64,000 nucleotides of DNA from Streptosporangiaceae bacterium NEAU-GS5 (GTDB taxonomy: Bacteria > Actinomycetota > Actinomycetes > Streptosporangiales > Streptosporangiaceae): contig JAGFNW010000006.1 in the NCBI GenBank assembly GCA_017592665.1, positions 62,001-126,000 on the forward strand. The letters run 5' to 3'. This document shows positions 52,487 to 61,857 of the stretch, in pieces; position 1 is the first letter of the stretch, and each line of letters opens with the position of its first letter. Under the pieces are notes generated by a model that searched no databases, was not told where the DNA came from, and saw nothing but the letters and a program-made list of their open reading frames with translations. Both the position numbers and the translations under genes were made by a program.

Positions 52487-54194
52487 GACGTTCGCGAGCA
52501 CGCTGCTGGTGGAGGTGGGGGGCAACCCGCTTCCGCCGGAGATCGCCGCGCTGCTCCTCTACGGCCATGTGGAGGACAGCAGGAACCTGCTCGACACGTT
52601 CCTGCTCCGCTTCCGCGACCAGGGGCAGCTGGTCGTCGAGAAGGGCGGCCTGAAGATCGGGGCGAAGGTCACGCTGAAGGCGCAGACCTCGACCCCCGGT
52701 CTGCCCATCCTCCTCATGTCGGGCGAGGTCTGCGGCCTTACCCTCGACCTCGACGCGGGCGGCACGATCACCGAGGTGCGCGGCTTCGACGAGGCGCACC
52801 GGCTGATGCGCGGCCGTCGCGTCGCGGCGTACCCGAACATGACGATCAGCGACGTCGTCGGCCAGGTGGCCAAGCGGGCCGGCATACCGGCCGGGCAGAT
52901 CGACTCGCTCCCCGGCGTGGGCGGCCAGGTGAACACCCAGCTCAGCCAGGACAACGTGAGCGACTGGACGTTCCTGACCCGGCTGGCCGACCGGGTCGGC
53001 GCCCAGGTCGGCGTGGCGGCGGGGAAGCTGTTCTTCAAGCTGCCGGCGCCCCCGCAGGGCGCGCCGGGAACAACGGAGAAGGCCGAGCAGAATCCGCTGG
53101 TCCTCGAGGCCGACGCCAACCTGCTGTCCCTGCGCGCCTCGGTCGCGGCCGCGTCGCAGACTCCGGAAGTCGAGGTACGCGGCTGGGACTTCGAGCACAA
53201 GCGCGAGGTCACGGCCACGGCGACGCCGACGCTCAAGGGGGCCGGGGCCGACCCGGCCGAGCTGGGGCAGACCTTCCAGGCGCCACCGGTTCTCGCCGGC
53301 GTCAGCGGGCACCGCAGCCAGGCCGAGGTCAAGGCGGCCGCCAACGCGCTGGCCGCCGACCTAGGCGCGACGGCCGTCGAGATGGACGGCCTGGCCAAGG
53401 GCAACCCCCAGCTACGGGCCGGCGTGGCGGTGGCGCTTGCGGGCGTGGGGGCGCCGTTCGCCGGGCAGTACACACTGACCAGCACGCGCCACGTCTTCTC
53501 CCCCGACACCGGGTACAGCACGGCGTTCACCGTGTCGGGTCGCCAGGATCGCTCCCTGTACGGTCTGACCACCCGCGCCCAAGGCGTCGCGCACGGCCTG
53601 GTCCCGGCGGTCGTCAGCAACATCAAGGACCCGCTCGACATGGGCCGGGTGGCGCTCACGTTCCCGTGGCTGAGCGGCGAGTTCACCAGCGGCTGGGCGC
53701 GGGTGGCGCAGCAGGGCGCCGGCAAGGACCGCGGCCTGGTCATCCTGCCCGAGGTGGGCGACGAGGTCCTGGTCGGGTTCGAGAACGGCGACTTCGACAG
53801 TCCGTACGTGCTGGGCGGCCTTTTCAACGGCACGGACACGCTGCCGTCCGCCTCCACCTCGCTGGTGGACGGGACGAGCGGCCAGGTCGGGGTCCGGGCG
53901 TTCGTGTCGCGCAAGGGGCATCGCCTCGAGCTCGTCGAGGAGCAGGGCCAGGTCCTGCTCAGCACGTCCGACTCGCAGGTCACCGTCACCCTCGACGAGA
54001 AATCCGGAAAAGTCATCATCAAAGCCCCACAGGGCGTCACGGTGGACGCGGGGACCGGGCAGCTGGAGCTCAAGGCGACCATGGGCATCTCCATCGACGC
54101 GGGCACGGGACCGCTCGACCTCAAGGGCGCCCGCGTCACCGTCACCGGCCAGAGCGACGTCACCGTCGCCGCCACCGTCATCAAGCTCAACTAG
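52476..54194 (+). CDS. VgrG-like spike protein (Pvc8-like)
   Basis: A 572-residue spike. Gp27-like hub domains fill residues 1-350, a gp5-type OB fold follows (VVSNIKDPLDMGRVALTFPWLSG, then GDEVLVGFENGDF near 430), and the C-terminus is a beta-helix stalk of short repeated strands ending in TVAATVIKLN. No extra effector domain is attached. GTG start supported by GGGAGGAG. The PAAR tip gene follows after 12 bases. Confidence 0.93.
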   Translation: MAGETFASTLLVEVGGNPLPPEIAALLLYGHVEDSRNLLDTFLLRFRDQGQLVVEKGGLKIGAKVTLKAQTSTPGLPILLMSGEVCGLTLDLDAGGTITEVRGFDEAHRLMRGRRVAAYPNMTISDVVGQVAKRAGIPAGQIDSLPGVGGQVNTQLSQDNVSDWTFLTRLADRVGAQVGVAAGKLFFKLPAPPQGAPGTTEKAEQNPLVLEADANLLSLRASVAAASQTPEVEVRGWDFEHKREVTATATPTLKGAGADPAELGQTFQAPPVLAGVSGHRSQAEVKAAANALAADLGATAVEMDGLAKGNPQLRAGVAVALAGVGAPFAGQYTLTSTRHVFSPDTGYSTAFTVSGRQDRSLYGLTTRAQGVAHGLVPAVVSNIKDPLDMGRVALTFPWLSGEFTSGWARVAQQGAGKDRGLVILPEVGDEVLVGFENGDFDSPYVLGGLFNGTDTLPSASTSLVDGTSGQVGVRAFVSRKGHRLELVEEQGQVLLSTSDSQVTVTLDEKSGKVIIKAPQGVTVDAGTGQLELKATMGISIDAGTGPLDLKGARVTVTGQSDVTVAATVIKLN

Positions 54195-54206
54195 GGGGAA
54201 CGAGCC

Positions 54207-54494
54207 ATGCCACCGGCCGCACGCGTAGGGGATCCGACCGGGCACCCGGGCGTCATCTCGCCCCCGGGCGTGGTGAACGTGCTCATCGGCGGCATGCCGG
54301 CGGCGACCGTGGGCGGGACCATGCACGCCTGCTCGTTCCCGCCGCCGGGCGGGCCGCATCCGCCGACCCCGATCGCCGGGCCCGGCCGTCCGAACGTGCT
54401 GATCGGCGGCATGCCCGCGGCGGTCATGGGCGACCTGGCGGGCTGCGGCGCCCCGATCCTCATGGGCTGCCTGAACGTCCTGATCGGAGGGTGA
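54207..54494 (+). CDS. PAAR-repeat spike tip protein
   Basis: A 95-residue PAAR protein. It begins PPAARVGDPTGHPGVI, and VNVLIGGMPAA occurs as two clear repeats plus a closing LNVLIGG. The His and Cys residues that bind the tip metal ion are in HACSFPPPGG and LAGCGAPILMGC. It sharpens the spike. Its stop overlaps a GTG start of the gp25 gene. Confidence 0.95.
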   Translation: MPPAARVGDPTGHPGVISPPGVVNVLIGGMPAATVGGTMHACSFPPPGGPHPPTPIAGPGRPNVLIGGMPAAVMGDLAGCGAPILMGCLNVLIGG

Positions 54495-54934
54495 CCGGCG
54501 TGAACACGGGATCCGACTTCATCGGCGCCGGCTGGACCTTCCCCGTGCGCACCGACGCGACCGGTTCGATCGCCGTCGTCAGGGGCGAACGGGAGATCGC
54601 CGAGAGCATCCGGCTCATCCTCGGCACGGCCCCGGGCGAGCGGCCCATGCGGCCCGAGTTCGGCTGCGCCATCCACGACCTGGTCTTCGCCCCGGCCGAC
54701 AGCCGGACGGCCGGGCAGCTCGCCAACGAGGTGCGGACGGCGCTGGAGCGCTGGGAGCCGCGCATCGACCTTCACGACGTCGTGGTCCATTTCGACCGGG
54801 TGGACGAGGGCGTCCTGCTCATCGACATCCGTTATCAGCTGCGCGGCGACAACGACCCGCGCAACCTCGTGTTCCCGTTCTATGTGATCCCCGAAGAAGG
54901 CGAGTCCGATGGCGCTGCCCGTACCGAACCTTGA
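54491..54934 (+). CDS. Baseplate wedge protein gp25-like (Pvc9-like)
   Basis: A 147-residue gp25/GPW protein with ESIRLILGTAPGERPMRPEFGC and DRVDEGVLLIDIRYQL. The EFGC-type motif is the family signature; it forms the inner baseplate ring that nucleates sheath assembly. GTG at 54491 overlaps the PAAR stop; a second in-frame GTG at 54500 would shorten it by three residues. It overlaps the baseplate J gene by 26 bases. Confidence 0.92.
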   Translation: MTGVNTGSDFIGAGWTFPVRTDATGSIAVVRGEREIAESIRLILGTAPGERPMRPEFGCAIHDLVFAPADSRTAGQLANEVRTALERWEPRIDLHDVVVHFDRVDEGVLLIDIRYQLRGDNDPRNLVFPFYVIPEEGESDGAARTEP

Positions 54935-56855
54935 CGACCGCCACTTCCAGGATCTGGTGGACGAGGCCAAGCGCATGGTCCAGCAGCGCTGCCCGGAGTG
55001 GACCGACCACAACGTGTCCGACCCGGGCGTGACGCTGATCGAGACCTTCGCGTACATGGTCGACCAGCTCATCTACCGCCTCAACCGGGTCACCGACCTG
55101 CATTATCTGCGCTATCTGGAGCTGATCGGGGTGCGGCTGTTCCCGCCGACGGCGGCGCGGACCGAGGTGACCTACTGGCTTTCGGCGGCGCAGCGGCAGC
55201 CGGTCGTGATCCGCGCGGGCGCGCAGGTGGCGGCCGAGCGCAGGGAGGGCGACGAGCCGATCGTCTTCACCACCGAGGATCAGCTGACCATGCCGCCGTC
55301 GGCGCTGGTCCGGGTGCTGACCGCGGGCGCGGGCGCCGACCCGATCGACCGCGCCGACGACCTGTCCACCGGGCAGGGGTTCGCCTGCTTCACCGACCGG
55401 CCCGCCCCCGGCGACCTGCTCTATCTGGGCCTCTCGGTGGCCGTGCCGAGCTGCGCCATACTGCTCCGGGTCGAGTGCGAGCTGACCGGCGCCGGCGTCG
55501 ACCCCCGCAACCCGCCGCTGGCCTGGGAGGCGTACGACGGGTCGGGGTGGACCCGCTGCGAGGTGGACCGCGACTCGACCGGCGGCCTCAACCGGCCGGG
55601 CGACGTGGTCCTCCACGTGCCGTCCACGCACGTCACCTCCGTGGTCGGGCAGCACGCGGCCGGGTGGCTGCGCTGCCGGGTGGTCGAGCCGGGCGACGGC
55701 CAGCCGTTCTACACGTCCTCGCCACGGCTGCACGCGGCGACCGCGGCCACGATCGGCGGCACGACCCCGGCCGTCCACTCCGACTTCGTCTACGACGAGG
55801 TGATCGGGACCAGCGCGGGCGTCCCCGGGGAACGGTTCACCACGCAGCAGGTTCCGATCATCAGCTCGGACAAGCCGCTCGTCGTGCTGGTCGTCGGCGC
55901 GACCGGCTTCCAGGAGTGGCGCGAGGTGCCGTCGTTCGCCGAGTCGGGGCCAGGTGACCGGCACATCCGGGTGGATCGGGCCGACGGCGTCATCGAGTTC
56001 GGGCCCGCCGTACGGGAGCAGGACGGCTCGCTCAGCCGGCACGGCGGCGTGCCGGAGAAGGGCGCCGTCATCCGGGTGCCGGTCTATCGGACGGGCGGCG
56101 GCAGGCGCGGCAACGTGGCGCGGGGCACGCTGGTCGTGCAGCGCGACGCCGTGCCGTACGTGGCCTCGGTGACCAACCGGCGGCCGGCGACCGGCGGCGT
56201 CGACGCCGAGTCGGTGCGGGACGCCGCGGTCCGCGGGCCGCTGCTGCTGCGCACCCGCGACCGCGCCGTGACCACGCAGGACTACGAGCAGCTGGCCCGC
56301 GAGGCGGCGCCCGATCTCGCGCGCGTGCGCTGCGTGCCGGTCGGCGGCGACGAGCGCGGCGCGGCGGCGGGCGTCCGCGTCCTGCTGGTGCCGGCGGTGG
56401 CCGACCCGGTGGACGCGCCCTTCCGCGACCTGCGCGTGCCGCCGGAGCTGCGGCAGCGCGTGACCGCCTACCTCGACGAGCGGCGCTGCGTCGGGGCCAG
56501 GGTCGTGGTCGAGCCGCCGTTCTATCAGGGCGTCACCGTCGTGACGCGGCTGCGGGCGCGCAAGAACGCCAGCCGCGACGCCGTCCGCGACCGGGCCATG
56601 CTGGCCCTGCGCACCTACCTCAACCCGCTGGTCGGCGGGGCGGACGAGGACGGCTGGCCGTTCGGGCACGCCGTGCAGAGCGGGGAGATCTTCCCGGTGC
56701 TGCAGCGGGTCGCCGGGGTGGAGCGCGTCGAGGAGGTCCTGCTGTTCAAGGCCGACCCGGTGACCGGCCAGCGCACCGGGCAGGCCGACCTGATCGACCT
56801 CACCCCCAACGCGCTCGTCTTCTCATACGGCCATCAGGTCAGAGTGGAGGTTTGA
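54909..56855 (+). CDS. Baseplate assembly protein J-like (Pvc11-like)
   Basis: A 648-residue wedge protein. The opening includes FQDLVDEAKRMVQQRCPEWTDHNVSDPGVTLIE, typical of the putative baseplate assembly family. The J-like core lies at about 390-560 (RDRAVTTQDYEQLAREAAPDLARV), and the C-terminus is the wedge domain near GEIFPVLQRVAGVERVEEV. It joins the inner baseplate to the sheath. A TTG/TGA overlap leads into the last structural gene. Confidence 0.92.
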   Translation: MALPVPNLDDRHFQDLVDEAKRMVQQRCPEWTDHNVSDPGVTLIETFAYMVDQLIYRLNRVTDLHYLRYLELIGVRLFPPTAARTEVTYWLSAAQRQPVVIRAGAQVAAERREGDEPIVFTTEDQLTMPPSALVRVLTAGAGADPIDRADDLSTGQGFACFTDRPAPGDLLYLGLSVAVPSCAILLRVECELTGAGVDPRNPPLAWEAYDGSGWTRCEVDRDSTGGLNRPGDVVLHVPSTHVTSVVGQHAAGWLRCRVVEPGDGQPFYTSSPRLHAATAATIGGTTPAVHSDFVYDEVIGTSAGVPGERFTTQQVPIISSDKPLVVLVVGATGFQEWREVPSFAESGPGDRHIRVDRADGVIEFGPAVREQDGSLSRHGGVPEKGAVIRVPVYRTGGGRRGNVARGTLVVQRDAVPYVASVTNRRPATGGVDAESVRDAAVRGPLLLRTRDRAVTTQDYEQLAREAAPDLARVRCVPVGGDERGAAAGVRVLLVPAVADPVDAPFRDLRVPPELRQRVTAYLDERRCVGARVVVEPPFYQGVTVVTRLRARKNASRDAVRDRAMLALRTYLNPLVGGADEDGWPFGHAVQSGEIFPVLQRVAGVERVEEVLLFKADPVTGQRTGQADLIDLTPNALVFSYGHQVRVEV

Positions 56856-56857
56856 CC

Positions 56858-57379
56858 ATGCGCGGCGCGATCGACGGACTCGGCACGGCCTTCCCGATCG
56901 GGGAGGAGCTGCCGGCCCTGTACGCGGAGGACGACTTCGCCCAGCGATTCACGCAAGCCCTGGACGAGGTCCTGGCCCCCGTGTTCACCACGCTCGACTG
57001 CCTCGACAGTTACCTGTCGCCCGCCCTGACGCCCGAGGATCTGCTCGACTGGCTGGCCCGCTGGGTGGCGCTGCCGCTCGACGAGCAGTGGACCCTGGCG
57101 CAGCGCCGCGCGATGATCGCCCGCGCCGTGCTGGACTCGCGGACGCGGGGCACGCTGAGCAGCCTCCGTGACCAGCTGCGGCTGCTGACCGGCAAACCGC
57201 TCGAGGTCGCCGACACCGGCGGCTGCGTCTGGTCCGACGAGCCGGGCGGCGAGCTGCCCGGCTCGGTGGCCAACCAGGTCCTCGTACGCGCGCCGGGCGA
57301 GGACCCCGAGCGCATCCGCGCCCTGGCCGAGCCCATGCTCCCGGCGCACGTCAGGATCGTGGTCGACGCGTCAGCGTGA
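56858..57379 (+). CDS. Phage tail protein I-like baseplate protein
   Basis: A 173-residue protein of the tail-protein-I (TIGR02242-type) group: PIGEELPALYAEDDFAQRF, LDSYLSPALTPEDLLDWLARWV and RTRGTLSSLRDQLRLLTG. ATG at 56858 with GGAGG upstream; a TTG at 56852 overlapping the previous stop is possible. It is much shorter than Pvc12. No fibre gene follows: the cluster ends here, nine bases into a convergent regulator gene. Confidence 0.85.
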   Translation: MRGAIDGLGTAFPIGEELPALYAEDDFAQRFTQALDEVLAPVFTTLDCLDSYLSPALTPEDLLDWLARWVALPLDEQWTLAQRRAMIARAVLDSRTRGTLSSLRDQLRLLTGKPLEVADTGGCVWSDEPGGELPGSVANQVLVRAPGEDPERIRALAEPMLPAHVRIVVDASA

Positions 57380-59911
57380 AACGCCGAGAAGATCGAGGAT
57401 CTCGGCGTAGCGGCGGCGCGCGCGGGCGGCCGACATGACGTCGCCCAGCTGGTCGTAGGCGGCCATGAGCGCGCGCCATGCCGGGTCGTGCCACTCGTCG
57501 ATCTCCAGGCACCGGGTCGCGGCGCGCGCCGCTCCCGCCGGGTCGCCGTCGTCGAGACACCGCTCGGCGAGCGCGCTCGCGCAGGCGACGGCCTGGGCAC
57601 GCAGCATCTCCCGCTCATGCGCCACCCATTCGGCCGCGCCGTCTTCGGGCAGCAGGTCGCCCCCGTACGCCAGCAGGGCCGCGGCCAAGGTGGCGGCCGT
57701 CCGTGGTCCGCGCAGCAGCCGGCGGAACTCGGCCACGTCGCACCGCAGGTCGAGGACGTACGCGTCGCCGCGACGGACGATCGCGTGCGCGAGCCGATGG
57801 CCGGAGAACAGGGACCGCAGCGACGACAGCGCCACGTGCAGGCTCCGGGTTGCGGCGACCTGCTCGGTGTCCGGCCACAGCGCGGCCAGCAGCACCTCGC
57901 GGTGGACGGGACGGCCCGCGTTGAGCGCGAGCAGGCGGAGCAGAGTGCGGGCCTTGGGCCGTACGGCGGACAGGTCCAGCGCCCGCCCGTCGACCTCGAT
58001 CGAGAACCCGCCGAAGCAGCTCACGGCGGCGCCGGGACCTCGGGGCTCCCGCGCGTGGAACCATGCGCGCGCGGCCTCCAGCCGCTGGACCGGGATCCCG
58101 GCCGTCTTCGGCAGCGGGCCGCCGGCGGCCAGCCGCGCCCAGGTGGCCAGGACGCCGGCGCCGAGCGCGTCGGCCCGCCGGGCCAGCGCGTCGAGACCGG
58201 CGGCGTCGGCCGCGCCGTGGAGCACGTCCGCCAGGCATCCGGCGCAGGCGGCCAGCAGCGCGCCCCATGGATCGCCGTCGCGCTCGCACTCCTCGGCGAT
58301 CCTCGCGGCCTCCTTGCGCTCCCGCTCCCCGCCGCCGAGCGCGGGCACGGCCCGGGCCAGCCGCGACAGCCAGGGCAGCCGCGCGCGCTCGGCGTCGTCG
58401 GCGATCCGCTCCACGTCGAGCTCGACGTCTTCCCCTTCGGCCGCGTCCAGCGCTGTGCGGACGAGCCGGGCGGCCAGGTCGTCGAGCGGCTCGCCGGTCT
58501 CCGTCGCGGCCAGTCGCCGTACCCTTTCCAGCTCCCCCGCAAGCAATGCCGACACGAGCGCGACCACGGGCCGGTCGCCGGAGGCCGGCTCGCCGCAGTG
58601 AACGCGCAGCATGTCGCGGAGCCGGGCGCTCCAGTGCGGCACGCCGTAAGCGGGATGCGGCAGCCAGAGAGCGGCCACCGCGCGGGCCCGCCGGCACTCG
58701 GCCTGCGCGGCAGGATGGCGGGCACGCTGCTCGGCCTGCCGGAACGCGTGGACGGCCGCCTCGATCCGGCCGTGCCCGAACAGGTAACGGCCCTGGGCCA
58801 GCAGCAGCCGCGGCTCCTCTGCGACCAGCCATCTCGGCAGCAGGTCCTGCCATGGCTCCATGATCTCGACGTACGGCAGCAGCCTGCGGACCGCGGCCCA
58901 GTCGGCGGCGCGGGCGTAGGCCTGGGCCGCGTCCGCGTAGGCGCCCTCGCCCTCGCCTTCGAGGAGCGCGGCGGCACGGCCGTGCCATTCGCGCGCGCCC
59001 TGCTCGCCGAGGTCGTCGACGAGTTCCACGTCGAGGTGGGCGCGCAGGGCCTCGTGGTAGCGGAACGTGCGGCCATGATCGGGGCTGTCGGTGAACGCCT
59101 GCCGGGCGGCGAGGGCGCGCAGCCGGAGCCGGGCGTTGTCGGTGCCGAGCAGCCGGTCGCAGCGCTCCGCGGTCAGCACGCCGAACACGCACGTCCGGAC
59201 CATGAAGTCGCGTACGCCTTGGGGCAGGTCGGCGAGGACGGTCCGGGCGAGGTAGGCCTGGGACTGCGGCGAACGCCCGTCGAGGGCCCGGACGGCGGCG
59301 CCGCGTTCGCCGCTCGACCGGCCGCGAGTGGACAGGTGGAACATGTGCAGCCCGGCGGCCCATCCGCCGAGCCGCCGGGTGAGCGTGGCCACGTCCTCGG
59401 GGAGCAGCGGCTCGGCGTACACGTCGCGGAACAGGCGCTCCACCTCCCACGTGCGGAAGCGGAGCGCCTCCTGGTCGAGCAGGCGGACCTCGCCGAGCTC
59501 GTGCCGGGACAGGTTGATGCCCGGCAGCGTACGGCCGGCGATGACGGTCCGGACGCCGGCGTCGGCGAGGAACCGCTCAAGGTAGGCCTCGGCCGCCGAG
59601 CCGTGCAGTACGTGCAGGTCATCGACGAGCAGCAAGGTGCCGGGCGGCAGCGCGCGTGCGGCCGGCCGCGGATCCTGGGAACGCTCCACACCGGCGACGT
59701 CGGCGATGTGCCGGACGAGCGTGGGCAGCGCCGCGTCCGCCGGCTCCAGCCGCAGCCAGGCGACCGGGCCGCGGAAGGCGGCGCCGTAGTGGGCGAGCAG
59801 AGTGGTCTTGCCGCACCCGGCCGGCGCGACGACGGTCGTCAGCCGGGGCGGCGCGCCGTCGAGCTCGGCAAGCAGCCGCGCTCGTACCAGTCCGCTATCG
59901 GCGCGCCACAT
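57371..59911 (-). CDS. NTPase-TPR-SARP (BTAD) transcriptional regulator
   Basis: An 846-residue regulator. A MalT-like NTPase is at the N-terminus with Walker A APAGCGKTT (residues 29-37) and Walker B LLLVDDLHVL. The middle is helical and TPR-like. The C-terminal 220 residues form a winged helix (CFGGFSIEVDGRALDL onward, with LLAALWPD) and a BTAD helical domain. This is opposite to the SARP-first order of AfsR. Next to the CIS operon end, it may control that cluster or glnII; target unknown. CATCCT lies six bases before the ATG. Confidence 0.87.
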   Translation of the reverse strand: MWRADSGLVRARLLAELDGAPPRLTTVVAPAGCGKTTLLAHYGAAFRGPVAWLRLEPADAALPTLVRHIADVAGVERSQDPRPAARALPPGTLLLVDDLHVLHGSAAEAYLERFLADAGVRTVIAGRTLPGINLSRHELGEVRLLDQEALRFRTWEVERLFRDVYAEPLLPEDVATLTRRLGGWAAGLHMFHLSTRGRSSGERGAAVRALDGRSPQSQAYLARTVLADLPQGVRDFMVRTCVFGVLTAERCDRLLGTDNARLRLRALAARQAFTDSPDHGRTFRYHEALRAHLDVELVDDLGEQGAREWHGRAAALLEGEGEGAYADAAQAYARAADWAAVRRLLPYVEIMEPWQDLLPRWLVAEEPRLLLAQGRYLFGHGRIEAAVHAFRQAEQRARHPAAQAECRRARAVAALWLPHPAYGVPHWSARLRDMLRVHCGEPASGDRPVVALVSALLAGELERVRRLAATETGEPLDDLAARLVRTALDAAEGEDVELDVERIADDAERARLPWLSRLARAVPALGGGERERKEAARIAEECERDGDPWGALLAACAGCLADVLHGAADAAGLDALARRADALGAGVLATWARLAAGGPLPKTAGIPVQRLEAARAWFHAREPRGPGAAVSCFGGFSIEVDGRALDLSAVRPKARTLLRLLALNAGRPVHREVLLAALWPDTEQVAATRSLHVALSSLRSLFSGHRLAHAIVRRGDAYVLDLRCDVAEFRRLLRGPRTAATLAAALLAYGGDLLPEDGAAEWVAHEREMLRAQAVACASALAERCLDDGDPAGAARAATRCLEIDEWHDPAWRALMAAYDQLGDVMSAARARRRYAEILDLLGVSR

Positions 59912-59978
59912 ACTGTCAGGATGCGCTGGGACCGCGGATTGCGCATGAGTACCCCTCTACCCAACTTCTCCCACGCGT

Positions 59979-61001
59979 CTAAACCATGTCGGCCTTGGCG
60001 AGCGCCTCGCACACCGTGTTGGTGATCAGGCGGGTGACCACGTACGGGTCGACGTTGGCGTTGGGGCGGCGGTCCTCGAGGTAGCCCTTCTTGTCGACCT
60101 CGACCTGCCACGGGATGCGGACCGACGCACCCCGGTCGGACACGCCGTAGCTGAACACGTTGTAGGGAGCGGTCTCGTGCTGGCCGGTGAGACGGCCCTC
60201 GATGCCGAAGCCGTAGCCGGCGATGTGCTCCTCGACCTTGCCGGGGGCGCCGAGCGACTCGCAGGCCGCGATGATCGGGTCGTAGCCCTCGCGCATGGCG
60301 CGGGTGGAGAAGTTGGTGTGCGCGCCGGCGCCGTTCCAGTCGCCCTTGGCGGGCTTGGGGTCGAGGGTGGCCGACACGCCGAAGTCCTCGGCGATCCGGT
60401 AGAGCAGGTAGCGCGCCATCCACAGATGGTCGGCGACCTCGACCGGACCGGCCGGGCCCACCTGAAACTCCCACTGGCCCGGCATGACCTCGGCGTTGAT
60501 GCCGGAGATCGCCAGGCCCGCGGTCAGGCAGGCGTCGAGGTGCGCCTCCACGATGTCCCGGCCGACGACCTCGTCGGCGCCGATGCCGCAGTAGTACGGC
60601 CCCTGCGGGCCGGGGAAGCCGCCGCCGACCGGGAAGCCGTAGGGGCGGCCGTCCTTGAAGAACGTGTACTCCTGCTCGATGCCGAACCACATCTCCTGGT
60701 CGGCGTACTGCTCGGCCACGTCGAGCAGGGCCGCCCGGGTGTTGGACGAATGCGGCCTGCCGTCGACGCCGTACACCTCGCAAAGGACCAGCACGTGCGC
60801 GCCGCCGCGGATCGGGTCGGGACAGGAGAAGACGGGCTTGAGCACGCAGTCGGAGCTGTGGCCCTCGGCCTGGTTCGTGCTGGAACCGTCGAAGCCCCAC
60901 GTCGGCAGCTCGGCGCCGGTCGGCAGGATCCTGGTCTTCGACCGGAGTCTCGCGGTGGGCTCTGTGCCGTCGATCCAGATGTACTCGGCCTTGTAGGTCA
61001 C
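59979..61001 (-). CDS. glnII: Glutamine synthetase, type II
   Basis: A 340-residue eukaryote-like GSII, which makes glutamine from glutamate and ammonia with ATP. It shows YIWIDGTEPTARLRSKTR at the start, WGFDGSSTNQAEGHSSD, the metal-binding GIEQEYTFF, WEFQVGP and GAGAHTNFST. Length matches GSII. The GTG at 61001 is chosen because AAGGA precedes it and the family starts about here; the frame is open further upstream. GSII accompanies GSI in many actinomycetes and is often nitrogen-regulated, but no convincing GlnR site is seen. Confidence 0.95.
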   Translation of the reverse strand: MTYKAEYIWIDGTEPTARLRSKTRILPTGAELPTWGFDGSSTNQAEGHSSDCVLKPVFSCPDPIRGGAHVLVLCEVYGVDGRPHSSNTRAALLDVAEQYADQEMWFGIEQEYTFFKDGRPYGFPVGGGFPGPQGPYYCGIGADEVVGRDIVEAHLDACLTAGLAISGINAEVMPGQWEFQVGPAGPVEVADHLWMARYLLYRIAEDFGVSATLDPKPAKGDWNGAGAHTNFSTRAMREGYDPIIAACESLGAPGKVEEHIAGYGFGIEGRLTGQHETAPYNVFSYGVSDRGASVRIPWQVEVDKKGYLEDRRPNANVDPYVVTRLITNTVCEALAKADMV

Positions 61002-61187
61002 GTCGGTCCTTTCCAGCGATCTCAGAAGTCGGCATGAGATCGCGCACACAGGTCTCTCACTCGCCACGCCGAGGGTCCCAACGAGCCGTTTCGGATCTTT
61101 TGCCCGAATGTGAACACGGCGTTAAGAGGACCATGGCCGTGTTTATTTGGCCCTACCTGGGCAGTTGGGGGCTGGAGGTGACTCGAA

Positions 61188-61676
61188 ATGATCTTACTGG
61201 GCCTGTTGTTGATGATCGCCGCTGGGGCCGCTGTCGTGGAGGCGTGGCTGAACGACAGTGTGACCACGACCACGATCACCATCCTGAACAACACGTTCCA
61301 CCTGACGCCGTTCGGGATGTTCGTGTCTGGCGCCGTTACCACTCTGGTCTTCGTGTTCGGGATTCTGCTGATCAACAGCTCTATGAAGCGGTCGCTGGTC
61401 CGCCGCCGGAACATGCGTGCCGAAAGGGCCGCCCTGACCGAACGGGCCGAGCGAGCCGAGGCTCGACGGGCCGAGCAGGCCGAGCGTGCCGACCGCGCTG
61501 AGCGGTCCGACACCGTCGACCGGACCGACACCGTCGACCGGACCGACACCGTCGACCAGACCGACCGTGTGGACCGGGCGGACCCCACCGCACCGCATGC
61601 CCGTCCCGCCGCCGCTCCCGAACCTGGGGACCGCGTCGTCGCCGGCCGCACCTACCCCGACGAGCGAAACGAGTAA
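61188..61676 (+). CDS. Two-helix membrane protein with coiled-coil repeat tail
   Basis: A 162-residue protein. One hydrophobic helix is at residues 1-20 and another at about 43-63 (FGMFVSGAVTTLVFVFGILLI), then a long charged Arg/Ala/Glu helix. The tail consists of Thr/Val/Asp/Arg repeats from 18-base tandem units, and the final part is Pro/Ala-rich. GGAGGTGA precedes the ATG. The layout resembles small LapA-type membrane proteins, but I would not assign a family. Confidence 0.72.
   Translation: MILLGLLLMIAAGAAVVEAWLNDSVTTTTITILNNTFHLTPFGMFVSGAVTTLVFVFGILLINSSMKRSLVRRRNMRAERAALTERAERAEARRAEQAERADRAERSDTVDRTDTVDRTDTVDQTDRVDRADPTAPHARPAAAPEPGDRVVAGRTYPDERNE
61509..61562 (+). repeat. 18-base tandem repeat, three copies
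   Basis: GACACCGTCGACCGGACC three times, the last with one change, encoding a DTVDRT repeat in the tail of the membrane protein. Confidence 0.9.
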
Positions 61677-61857
61677 ATCCCATTCACCTCGGGTGGCGCG
61701 GCCGAGACCCCGGCCCGGCCGAACCTGGCCGCGGCCCCGAGATCGTCCTAGATCGCCCGACATGAGCGCTCCCGCCGGGCCGCGTGCACGCCCTCCGGAC
61801 CCCCGATGTCCGGAGGACGTGCACGCTATGCCCGGAAAAGTGCGACCATCGGGCGGT

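Noticed and set aside
61021-61187. GlnR-type nitrogen-control site upstream of glnII
   Set aside because: GTGAAC and TTAAG-like words occur, but spacing and sequence do not match the two-half-site GlnR pattern well enough.
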